DNA of 64,000 bases, taken from positions 2,604,001-2,668,000 of the forward strand of contig NZ_OZ245832.1 of the NCBI RefSeq assembly GCF_965228705.1, read 5' to 3'. Source of the DNA: Croceimicrobium sp965228705 (GTDB lineage Bacteria; Bacteroidota; Bacteroidia; Flavobacteriales; Schleiferiaceae). Positions 1-7,194 of this stretch are shown piece by piece. A program made the position numbers and the translations under genes. Every line of letters starts with the position of its first letter. Position 1 is the stretch's first letter. The notes under the pieces are model-generated. The model searched no databases and was not told where the DNA came from. It was given only the letters and a program-made list of their open reading frames with translations.

Positions 1-2
1 AT

Positions 3-320
3 AAGTCTTGGATCACATCCAATGGATTTCCGCTCACTGAGTATGACTACTCCAATGATAACATCAACATGGAGCTTTCATTTGCTCTTAAAGAAAGGAA
101 TCAGGGTGAGGTAATGTCAACTATCAGTTACATAGCCATTGGGGCCGGTGGAGCCCTCTTATTGGCTCCATTGGTTATAGAGAGTTTAAGTGGCACCCGT
201 ACCATTTCGACAATATTCATGTTAGGTGGAATAACCCTAAACCTAGCTGGTATGTATAACCGGCTAGGAGCTAAAAAACGCGTTGAGAATGCGAGTTACC
301 TCTTCCAAGAAAGCAGGTGA
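3..320 (+). CDS. 3' end of a small membrane protein (cut by window edge)
   Basis: The reading frame is open to the left edge of the window, so this is the C-terminal 105 codons of a longer gene. The internal ATG at 69 is probably not the true start. The visible part has a polar stretch followed by two hydrophobic segments, one around ISYIAIGAGGALLLAPLVI and one around TIFMLGGITLNLAGM, then a short basic tail. It is probably an inner-membrane protein with at least two spans. I recognise no family. A strong hairpin follows directly and ends the transcript. Confidence 0.5.
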   Translation, partial: KSWITSNGFPLTEYDYSNDNINMELSFALKERNQGEVMSTISYIAIGAGGALLLAPLVIESLSGTRTISTIFMLGGITLNLAGMYNRLGAKKRVENASYLFQESR

Positions 321-323
321 TAA

Positions 324-356
324 AAAGGCTCCTCAGAATAAACCTGAGGAGCCTTT
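324..356. terminator. bidirectional hairpin terminator
   Basis: A perfect 13-bp stem (324-336 with 344-356, aaaggctcctcag against ctgaggagccttt) encloses a 7-base loop. It lies between two convergent genes, and A/T-rich flanks on both sides allow it to work in either direction. Confidence 0.85.
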
Positions 357-370
357 CCTATAATGGGTGG

Positions 371-889
371 TTAACAAGTATGACCATTAGCCGGGTCATA
401 CACTCCACATCGCTCTAATTCTCCGTAGCCATTTGCACAGAGGCAATACACTCCAGCTTGAGTTGAGCTTTGAAGGTCAAGCACTCGAATGTCTCCATTC
501 ACCTGGAATTGAGCGAGGTCAGGAGGGCCATCTGGACCGGTAAAGGCAGTGTAGCCAACATTGAAAATGCCATTTGGGGTTTCAACTAAATCATCATCCT
601 GTTCTGCATTTCCTCTAAAACTAGCGTCCTCATTAATAACGGCATCGGCGAAAATGGAATCTCCATATACTCGGAAGTACGTGGAACTATCAAGGCTAGA
701 CTTATATCCAGGATTTGAGGGTGTAGGCGATAATTGAAACTTGTTCACATCAACATCTCTACCCTTCACCAAACCTCCTGGCACTGGGCCACTGGCAATG
801 GCTACTGATTGTACCGCGATGAAGAGCACCGTAAGGAGTATGATTGAAACGACACTCACTTTGATATTCTGAAATCCTTCTTTGTTCAT
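371..889 (-). CDS. small exported protein with cysteine-rich C-terminus
   Basis: Unrecognised protein of 172 aa from the ATG used here; a GTG two codons upstream (895) is a weaker alternative. Residues about 10-32 form one hydrophobic segment (VSVVSIILLTVLFIAVQSVA) that reads as a signal peptide or N-terminal anchor. The middle is acidic and Asp/Asn-rich. The last 35 residues carry four cysteines (CLCANGYGELERC, then a final HTC), suggesting a disulfide-stabilised exported domain. It is monocistronic and convergent with the upstream fragment. Confidence 0.6.
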   Translation of the reverse strand: MNKEGFQNIKVSVVSIILLTVLFIAVQSVAIASGPVPGGLVKGRDVDVNKFQLSPTPSNPGYKSSLDSSTYFRVYGDSIFADAVINEDASFRGNAEQDDDLVETPNGIFNVGYTAFTGPDGPPDLAQFQVNGDIRVLDLQSSTQAGVYCLCANGYGELERCGVYDPANGHTC

Positions 890-1064
890 GAACACCAGTA
901 TATCAAAGTCTTAGAATCAAGGAAATCTGGTATGTGGATAAGAAGCTTTGACCTAGTCTAGTGCGGGGATAACTAATTGCCAATTAGTGTTTTACGGGTT
1001 ATAATGTTGGCAAACAGAACGACTGTTTGTGAAAAAAACTCTTTTAAAAATTAATACCTATCTC

Positions 1065-2933
1065 ATGAAAAATCTAGTATTTGGTTGGGTGTTAGTTCTT
1101 CTAACATTCAGCGTTCAAGCTCAATGGCCCGTCCATGCTGATTCATTAAAATCAATGGTCTTTGTTGACCCAGAAGAATTTCCTGATGCCCTTATTTCTC
1201 CAACTGCGGAGGCCTTTGTGGTTCGTGAAGACAATGCGACCCATTCTGACCTCTATCTAAATGGAGTTCGACATGATGCACTAATTCTCAACAGTGACCC
1301 TTCAACATTATGGTCAAGATGTATGGGAATCGGGAAAGCTGAAAATGAAGACAGCACTTTCTTCACTTACGGCTTTTATATCAACTCTCCATTGGACACA
1401 TTGGTAGGAATGCGCTTAAGGGTCTTTCATTTAAGTGATCCCGATTCAACCATTCTAGCCATCAATTTCCTCGGAGTAATACCTTATCTAACGATTAAAA
1501 AGGCCTTTGTTTCTGATAGTAGTGTTTACATCCTAACCGATGCCATTATGCAGAATACCTCAGTTTCCATTGTCCAGAATAATGGACCCGCTCAAAGCGG
1601 AGGAACCCTTACTGGAGTTGGTGCAGGATTTTTAAAGTTTGATCGCTTTACCGGTTCCTTACTCAAGCAGGTTTACTTTCATCATAATGACAATGATGGA
1701 GGCTTAAACCTGACCTTTTGGAACACTTCTATGATTGCCGTGAATGATGATTTTTACTTTTCAAGTGTCAGTAGCCTGGGAGAAAACTTTACCCTGCATG
1801 GCTACAATCGTAACTTGGATTCAGTGTCTACCTATGCTATTGCAACGGATACCAGTCAATCAAAGCCTAACCCTTATTTTGGTAAACGAGAAATGGCTTA
1901 TGGAAGCTACAAAGGAGAAGACTACTTAGGGGTAATTGCGGAAACCGTTCCGGTGATTATTAATCTAAGCACTGGAGTAGTGAATTACATTGAGGACATT
2001 TCCAAACTTATGGTTGATCATCCCTATGGATCTACCGGAGCCTTTTTTGTGGATAGTTCCTTTATCTTTTTCCATGGATTTGTAAAAAGGGTGGAGCTCT
2101 CTACCATGAAGTCTTCAATTATCCGTCATGATTGGATTACAGATGATCCAAACTTACATGGCTACGGAACTTCAAGTATCCAAAAAGAAGCAAGAGTCGG
2201 AGGACTAGGGTTTATGGCTGGTACATTGCTAAATGGTGAAATCCAGTATTACAGCAGAAAAATCATTCAGACAACTCATCCCGGACTCTATCTTGACGGT
2301 AATCCGATATTGAATTATCCCGTGCATGATAGTGATCATGTAATTAGTCGAGGAAGTATTGACCTATCTATCGATGATCGTCCTGGCACTGAAACTCAGT
2401 TCCTATGTGCCGAATGTGATTCCGTGCAACGAATCGGACACCTAGTGAGATATGTAGTTTCTGATAGCTCCAAGCTTTCAAGCCTACATATTACCCGAAT
2501 TAAGGGTGTCGAGAATTCTGTTGTTGGTCCTGAAGTTAGCAGTATAATTGACTTTTCTACAGATACTACCATTATCTCGTTTACGCTAGATTATCTAAAA
2601 TTTAGTGACTTAACGACCATGCGTCAGTATGTGGAGAAAGCCATTGTTATTTCACCGGACACAAACGATACCTCGGGAATTTCCATTCCTGAGGAGAAAT
2701 TAGAACTTAGTTTGTATCCAAACCCCTTTCATGACCACCTGAGTATTCCTCAGGAATATCAAAACAATAACTATACGTTTACCCTATTCGATGTATCCGG
2801 AAAAGTTATTTCCCAGGAGCACGACATAGGTGAACGAGTAACCCTTTCCGCCCTAACCTCAGGTATGTACTTTGTGCATATAAGAGATAGGGCTGATGAG
2901 CCTGTTTTGGTACAAAGAGTCATTAAAAAATGA
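1065..2933 (+). CDS. T9SS type A sorting-domain secreted protein
   Basis: 622-aa exported protein. The ATG used gives a clean signal peptide (MKNLVFGWVLVLLTFSVQAQ); an upstream in-frame GTG at 1029 would bury it. The central 500 residues are beta-rich and unrecognised, and may form a propeller-like fold. The last 75 residues are a type A T9SS C-terminal domain: LSLYPNPFHDHLSI, then LFDVSGKVI, then LTSGMYFVHI and a basic VIKK end. It should therefore cross the outer membrane through the type IX machinery and be cleaved or anchored at the cell surface. It stands alone and is followed by a terminator. Confidence 0.85.
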   Translation: MKNLVFGWVLVLLTFSVQAQWPVHADSLKSMVFVDPEEFPDALISPTAEAFVVREDNATHSDLYLNGVRHDALILNSDPSTLWSRCMGIGKAENEDSTFFTYGFYINSPLDTLVGMRLRVFHLSDPDSTILAINFLGVIPYLTIKKAFVSDSSVYILTDAIMQNTSVSIVQNNGPAQSGGTLTGVGAGFLKFDRFTGSLLKQVYFHHNDNDGGLNLTFWNTSMIAVNDDFYFSSVSSLGENFTLHGYNRNLDSVSTYAIATDTSQSKPNPYFGKREMAYGSYKGEDYLGVIAETVPVIINLSTGVVNYIEDISKLMVDHPYGSTGAFFVDSSFIFFHGFVKRVELSTMKSSIIRHDWITDDPNLHGYGTSSIQKEARVGGLGFMAGTLLNGEIQYYSRKIIQTTHPGLYLDGNPILNYPVHDSDHVISRGSIDLSIDDRPGTETQFLCAECDSVQRIGHLVRYVVSDSSKLSSLHITRIKGVENSVVGPEVSSIIDFSTDTTIISFTLDYLKFSDLTTMRQYVEKAIVISPDTNDTSGISIPEEKLELSLYPNPFHDHLSIPQEYQNNNYTFTLFDVSGKVISQEHDIGERVTLSALTSGMYFVHIRDRADEPVLVQRVIKK

Positions 2934-2953
2934 CGACAATTCAACGCTAATTG

Positions 2954-2979
2954 AAGCCACCTCGACCATGAGGTGGCTT
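2954..2979 (+). terminator. intrinsic terminator after the T9SS cargo gene
   Basis: The stem gccacctc (2956-2963) pairs with gaggtggc (2970-2977) around a 6-base loop and extends by two A-T pairs. It is followed by a T-rich run and lies 20 bp after the stop codon. Confidence 0.85.
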
Positions 2980-3037
2980 TTATTATTTTGTGCTTCAAAT
3001 ATTTGTAATAGCCAGGCTGGTATTAAATCCATTTACA

Positions 3038-3577
3038 CTAGTCCCACCACAAGTAAACAATTTTCTTGTCCTTGTATTCATCTCTAAGCACTCTTATTTC
3101 GTTTTCAGGATCATATTCAACTTCATCAGGCTTTAACGATTTGGTGGCCTTAATTATGTCTTCCCTACTCAGATCACCAATGAAATAAATCATGTCCGTA
3201 TAAAGCCATGCGTCATCCATCAGCTGTCCATCAGTATTAACCAACACATCCTTTATTTTAACGTATGCGGCCGTAGTCTTAGGATTATCCGCGATAATCT
3301 TTAGCGTTCGGAAATACTCTTTAATTGCTGGCTTGGTATCGAGATTAGGTGCTATGGATGCTACATCATTATTCCCGTCAAAGAACTCATCAATTGTTAA
3401 TAGTATCGGTTGTTGGATGTTTGGAAAATTAAGTAAGTCATACCTCTCAATCAATTGATCCCGTTTCTCCCGATCTATCTTGGGTTCTACAGCTCCGAAT
3501 GAACATGAAGATATGCTGATGAAGCCTACTAGGGTCAGAGAAAGTGTCGAAAAAAAATGAAGCAAAGATTTCCTCAT
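3038..3577 (-). CDS. putative lipoprotein, unknown function
   Basis: 179-aa protein. The ATG at 3577 places a basic, hydrophobic leader directly before a lipobox (FISISSC, Cys about residue 25), so lipidation and an envelope location are likely. The mature part is charged and mostly helical, with no motif I recognise; it ends in KIVYLWWD. The gene sits alone in an AT-rich accessory stretch and is convergent with the T9SS cargo gene. The region upstream of it, to 3829, shows no further gene. Confidence 0.65.
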   Translation of the reverse strand: MRKSLLHFFSTLSLTLVGFISISSCSFGAVEPKIDREKRDQLIERYDLLNFPNIQQPILLTIDEFFDGNNDVASIAPNLDTKPAIKEYFRTLKIIADNPKTTAAYVKIKDVLVNTDGQLMDDAWLYTDMIYFIGDLSREDIIKATKSLKPDEVEYDPENEIRVLRDEYKDKKIVYLWWD

Positions 3578-3829
3578 AATTGATGCTCGTTGATTGAAAG
3601 AATTTGGCACCTCTATGATTAAGCAGCATTATTATTAGGATGAAGGAATCCCAATTTACCACCTTTTAACAAAGAGACATGCCCAATGAGACAATCAAAA
3701 AGCATACCTAGAACTACCCTTTTATTGATGGAAGAGCAAGATAGCATGTCATTCCGTTGACTCTACACGACATGCGATCTTGTCGGGGAAAGCCCCGAAC
3801 CCCTGTTTAAGTGCACTTACAACAGAATG

Positions 3830-4370
3830 CTAATTACCGATACAAGCATCGCACGACTTATCCTTAATAAGTTTCTGAATACTTTCGTATAAACTCCTAA
3901 AGTCTTCGCCCGGTGACCTTAGCCATGCTACTTCTTTCACAAACTCTCCATTAGTAATGGTGACAACACACCCGGTCGCATTGGTTTGGATCTCCCTTAG
4001 ACTATCGACTTCAGTCCTCTTCCTCAGTGTATGTTGAAGTTCAAAAACATCGCTTGAAATAGTTTCAAACTGATTTTCAGTTAAAACACCAAAGGAATAC
4101 CTCAAATGTGCGGAAACGGCTGAATCTATAAGAACCGTTGGTAAATATGCCATTTCCCCCGGTTTGGTATAATACACCCGGTATAATATATCTGATTCAT
4201 ATTTATTTAAAATCAAGACCATGCTCGTATCAAAAGGTTGAGGAAGAAAAACGGCTAAGAACTCTTTCGATGACACACTATTCTCATCACATGGAATACC
4301 ATATCCAGTTAATAGGTTACAACTGAATTGACCATTTTCATCTTTAACATCATTATCATCTACCACACAG
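3830..4370 (-). pseudogene. 5'-truncated gene ending at the insertion sequence
   Basis: The coding frame has no ATG at its 5' end. It can only start at GTG 4366, and the frame continues open into the IS end. The product would begin with a hydrophilic stretch and has no signal peptide. It contains four cysteines at the ends (FSCNLLTGYGIPC, and KSCDACIGN at the C-terminus). I infer that the N-terminal part, probably an export signal, was lost when the IS removed the adjacent DNA. The family is not recognised. It could still be translated from GTG as a short protein. Confidence 0.55.
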
Positions 4371-4381
4371 TGTAAGCTTCC
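4371..4381. repeat. extra copy of the IS tip
   Basis: The 11 bases tgtaagcttcc are repeated directly and immediately at 4382-4392, the IS left end. The outer copy is not needed for the terminal inverted repeat. It may be what is left of a second copy of the same element. Confidence 0.6.
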
Positions 4382-4405
4382 TGTAAGCTTCCCCTGATCC
4401 GAACC
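4382..4405 (+). repeat. IS left terminal inverted repeat
   Basis: Matches the inverted right end: 12 identical tip bases, then a diverged stretch, then ccgaac in common. Confidence 0.8.
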
Positions 4406-4410
4406 ATTAG

Positions 4411-5286
4411 TTAATTGACTTTTCCAAAGATAGTATTGTTTTCAACCACCCCGAGGGTACCCTCGGGGTGGTTGCGTTTGGCGTATACCCTAGGCGGTAT
4501 ATTTCCTAATGAATCATGAGGTTTAAAGTTGTTATAGTCATGCATCCACTTTTCTGTTTGCTCCCTTACCTGATGGATATCTTCAAAAATATATTTGTCC
4601 AGCACTCCTCGGCGGTAGCTTCCATTAAATCGCTCTATAAAAGCGTTCTGTGTGGGTTTGCCGGGTTGGATATATCTAAATTCTATTTCATGAATGACGC
4701 TCCATGATTTAGTGAGCTCAGCAATGAACTCGGGCCCATTGTCCATTCGGATCACATCGGGTTTACCCCTGCGATTGATTAAATGATTAAGCACATATAC
4801 TACTCTGTTTGATGGAAGTGAGAAATCTACTTCGATATGTAGTGCTTCTCGATTGTAGTCATCAATTACCGTGAATGCACGAAACTTGCGCTTGTTTTCT
4901 AGTACATCATGTACAAAGTCCATACTCCAGGTCTGATTCGGCCTATCAGGCACCACTAACGGTTCTTTTACCCGAGCGGGTAATCGCTTCTTAACCTTTC
5001 GTCTTAAAGGTAGTTTTAAAGCCACATAAACACGATGTAGTCGTTTGTGGTTCCAAGTCTTGCCTTCATTACGTAAGCGGTGATAGGCGTTCCAAAAGCC
5101 TTCCTCAGAATGTTCTTTTGCTTTCGTCAGTAATGCTTCTTCCAGCTCACGATCATCCTTTGCTTGGGCTTGATAGTAATACACGCTTTTACTGAGGTTT
5201 AATACACGGCATGCCCTGCTAATACCGTAGCGTCTAGATATTTCCTGACCAATCTCTCTCTTACGGCAGGGCTTTAAAGCTTTTTT
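4411..5286 (-). CDS. IS3-family transposase OrfB (DDE integrase domain)
   Basis: DDE-type catalytic subunit that cuts and joins IS ends. The frame is open from 5286, directly after the slippery A-run in orfA, so the natural product is an OrfAB fusion made by -1 frameshifting. A GTG at 5184 is the only plausible independent start. An HTH_21-like region precedes the rve core. The core has the first Asp in WSMDFV, the second in IRMDNGPEF, and Glu in QNAFIERFNG, so the catalytic triad is intact. The C-terminus (PHDSLGNIPP) is typical of IS407-group enzymes. The element looks competent to move. Confidence 0.9.
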   Translation of the reverse strand, partial: KKALKPCRKREIGQEISRRYGISRACRVLNLSKSVYYYQAQAKDDRELEEALLTKAKEHSEEGFWNAYHRLRNEGKTWNHKRLHRVYVALKLPLRRKVKKRLPARVKEPLVVPDRPNQTWSMDFVHDVLENKRKFRAFTVIDDYNREALHIEVDFSLPSNRVVYVLNHLINRRGKPDVIRMDNGPEFIAELTKSWSVIHEIEFRYIQPGKPTQNAFIERFNGSYRRGVLDKYIFEDIHQVREQTEKWMHDYNNFKPHDSLGNIPPRVYAKRNHPEGTLGVVENNTIFGKVN

Positions 5287-5540
5287 TCAATAATCTCTTT
5301 AGCTAGTTGATGATCTAGGGCCAGGTTCGCGTACATCTGCTTAAGCTTCCTGTTTTCCTCTTCAAGATCCTTTATACGCTTTAACTCCTTTCCACTCATG
5401 CCAGCATAACGCTCTCGCCATTTGTAAAACGTTGCGGTACTAACCCCGTACTCTCGGCTCAATTCCTGTGCACTTCTACCTTGATCAAACTCTTTCAAGA
5501 CCCTGGCAATCTTCTCTGGCGAAAACTTACTCTTTCTCAT
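5274..5540 (-). CDS. IS3-family transposase OrfA (helix-turn-helix)
   Basis: 88-aa DNA-binding subunit. Residues about 5-45 form a Tnp_1-type helix-turn-helix (KFSPEKIARVLKEFDQG, then ELSREYGVSTATFYKWRERY). A leucine-zipper-like helix follows (IKDLEEENRKLKQMYANLAL) for oligomerisation, and the protein ends EIIEKKL as in other IS407-group OrfA proteins. The frame stops 10 bp after the A7 run that allows a ribosome to slip into orfB. Confidence 0.9.
   Translation of the reverse strand: MRKSKFSPEKIARVLKEFDQGRSAQELSREYGVSTATFYKWRERYAGMSGKELKRIKDLEEENRKLKQMYANLALDHQLAKEIIEKKL
5280..5287 (-). promoter_or_regulatory. programmed -1 frameshift site (A7G)
   Basis: On the minus strand, seven A residues are followed by G. 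In frame 0 they read GAA AAA AAG. Slipping back one base gives AAA AAA GCT and continues into the orfB frame (K K A L K P C R K), where no stop intervenes. This is the classical A_AAA_AAG heptamer used by IS3 elements. Confidence 0.8.
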
Positions 5541-5583
5541 AATCGACTGTTTAAAATTAATCCTATTCCTCTACTTTTAAACA

Positions 5584-5607
5584 GTTCGGTTTTAAGGGAA
5601 GCTTACA
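5584..5607 (-). repeat. IS right terminal inverted repeat
   Basis: Reading inward from 5607 gives tgtaagcttccc, then a diverged stretch, then ccgaac, mirroring the left end. Confidence 0.8.
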
Positions 5608-6115
5608 GTGCGAACTAACGGAAAGAAGGTTCAAACAAAAAAGACTTCATAAAAAACACCTAGATGAAATATCAAGTAACACAAGCATTATAGAAGGATC
5701 CAAAGAATTGATTAACAAATTGTTAAGCAAAGGCGTAGATCTATACGTATGTTCAGGATCAATAGATTATATAATTAATCGTGTCCTTGGTAAAATGAAA
5801 AAGTCCTTTTTAGAAATCAAGTCAAATCGCTTTTTATTTGATTCGGAAGGATACTTGAGTGAAATAAGAGGAACTAAATATGATTTCGAAGGTAAGGCAA
5901 ATTACATAAATCAAATAGCTCATGAAAACTCCTACGAACCGTATGAAATACTTTTTGTTGGGAATTCATTAAATGATGAATGGGCATTCGAATCAGGTGC
6001 AACCACCCTATGCATCAACCCAAGTATGACTAACTTCACCCACTCCTATCAATGGAGCTATTCCTTGAGAAATGTTAAAAATTTAAATGAAATAATGGAA
6101 TATATTCATGTTTAA
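5608..6115 (+). pseudogene. HAD-superfamily phosphatase fragment, N-terminus removed by the IS
   Basis: The frame is open from the first bases outside the IS. The visible 169 codons keep HAD motif II (LYVCSGS), a likely motif III lysine (FEGKANYI) and motif IV (LFVGNSLNDEWAFESG). The nucleophile motif I (DxD) and the first 50 or so residues are absent. There is no ATG near the 5' end; the only in-frame start-like codon is TTG at 5708. A HAD enzyme without the DxD motif cannot form the phospho-aspartate intermediate, so this is scored as a broken gene. Confidence 0.75.
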
Positions 6116-6213
6116 ATGAAGTTCAAGCATAAGTCCCTCTATAAAAACAAGTTAGACATAAAAATGTTAGTAATAGTGGTATGTTTTCATTCACACACAA
6201 ATCTGACCACTAC

Positions 6214-6741
6214 CTACTCAAATTCAATCCTCTGAACAACTCTTACAACTCCGTTCCTCCTAACGCGTTCCTTTTTTTGCTTTACACTAGGGAGTATTTT
6301 CATATTCAAATAGCTCAACAGAACGATCACCAATATATTCAAGCCTAACGTAATAAGACTCAATATATTAATTGATTCACCACTTTTGAACAGCATAATT
6401 AATATAAAACCAAAAACATAGAAAAAGCACAAACCTGAAACCCAAAGGTAATATTTATACCAGCGTTTTAACACCACAGTTAATGCAAGTCCAGACCAAA
6501 CTAAAATAGGAATCATTCCGGTTGATAAAAAGACAATAGCAAGTGTAGATAACAATAACATTACAACAATCCAATTAATAAAATCGTATTTATTAACTGC
6601 CTTATTTGAGGGCATGTATCTAATTATCTCTACCAACTTTGATTTGGGAAAATCCTTAGACAATAACTGAAAAACATCTTGATGACCTTTTCCTTCTTTC
6701 AATAATCCTTTTGCTGCTTGCCTTACTTCACTCTCTGTCAT
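6214..6741 (-). CDS. small multi-pass membrane protein (candidate immunity or accessory)
   Basis: 175 aa from the ATG used. A TTG at 6759 would overlap the upstream stop codon as TTGA. Residues 1-45 are a soluble helical domain (EVRQAAKGLLKEG, then LLSKDFPKSKLVEIIRYMP). About four hydrophobic spans follow, for example IVVMLLLSTLAIVFL and LCFFYVFGFILIMLF, and a strongly basic tail (KQKKERVRRNG) that should face the cytoplasm. I recognise no family. It is the last gene of the block that starts with the T9SS/RHS pair, lying 14 bp after the previous small membrane gene. It is AT-rich compared with the core genes. Confidence 0.6.
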   Translation of the reverse strand: MTESEVRQAAKGLLKEGKGHQDVFQLLSKDFPKSKLVEIIRYMPSNKAVNKYDFINWIVVMLLLSTLAIVFLSTGMIPILVWSGLALTVVLKRWYKYYLWVSGLCFFYVFGFILIMLFKSGESINILSLITLGLNILVIVLLSYLNMKILPSVKQKKERVRRNGVVRVVQRIEFE

Positions 6742-6755
6742 TACTGCTTTATTTT

Positions 6756-7193
6756 TCAAATTCCACTATGAATTGAAAACACCAGAACTAATCCTTGTGC
6801 CAACGCCAAGCCCATGATTGCAAAGTCCCAGCTAGTAAATTTTCTTATCTCCTTTTCAGATATTAACGACTCAAATGGCTTTGTTGGAAAATAATGAAAT
6901 TGTGCTGGTCTATTGTATTCCTGCTGTGATTTAAGATGAATTATATAAGCTAATGGGTATGTAACCAAGCCGAAAAAGAAAGCCTTAAAAATGAAAAGCC
7001 CCATTACCAAAGAAGCTATTAAACAAATATATAACTCTCTCTTTTCTATCACAAGAATTAAAAGAAAGTTGGATAGCAAAAAGGTCAAGACAGCCAAAGT
7101 TTTTTCCTCTAACACTATTCCAAACGCAAATGTTAAAAAATGGAGTAGGCCCATTAAAACTATGATGCCAATTACAGAAAGTAGTCTAATCAT
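6756..7193 (-). CDS. small membrane protein translationally coupled to the RHS giant (candidate immunity)
   Basis: 145-aa protein with about four hydrophobic spans: VIGIIVLMGLLHFLTFAFGIV, then LAVLTFLLSNFLLILVI, then LIASLVMGLFIFKAFFFGLV, and a C-terminal AIMGLALAQGLVLVFSI. Longer frames starting at 7283 would lie inside the RHS gene. The ATG chosen starts one base after the RHS stop codon, which implies translational coupling. No family is recognised. By position, directly behind a variable RHS tip, it is the first candidate for a cognate immunity protein, presumably acting in the inner membrane. Confidence 0.6.
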   Translation of the reverse strand: MIRLLSVIGIIVLMGLLHFLTFAFGIVLEEKTLAVLTFLLSNFLLILVIEKRELYICLIASLVMGLFIFKAFFFGLVTYPLAYIIHLKSQQEYNRPAQFHYFPTKPFESLISEKEIRKFTSWDFAIMGLALAQGLVLVFSIHSGI

Positions 7194-7194
7194 T

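Larger units (their letters stand above)
4382..5607 (-). mobile_element. IS3-family insertion sequence, IS407-like group
   Basis: About 1226 bp, with imperfect terminal inverted repeats of about 24 bp (tgtaagcttccc conserved at both tips, ccgaac shared further in) and TG...CA ends. It carries two transposase frames, orfA and orfB, in the -1 relationship typical of IS3. The orfB sequence pattern (WSMDFV, VIDDYNREAL, RMDNGPEF, PGKPTQNAFIERFNG, PHDSLG) fits the IS407 group. No target-site duplication is visible: the left flank ends ...cacacag and the right flank starts gtgcgaac. Both neighbouring genes are broken at the boundaries. Confidence 0.9.

Noticed and set aside
3783..3798. Small hairpin tcgggg-aaag-ccccga as a terminator
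   Set aside because: There is no T-run on either side and no clear gene end at the right distance; left unassigned.
4366..5612. Target-site duplication around the IS
   Set aside because: Left flank bases (cag, acag) and right flank bases (gtg, gtgc) do not match for either possible left end.
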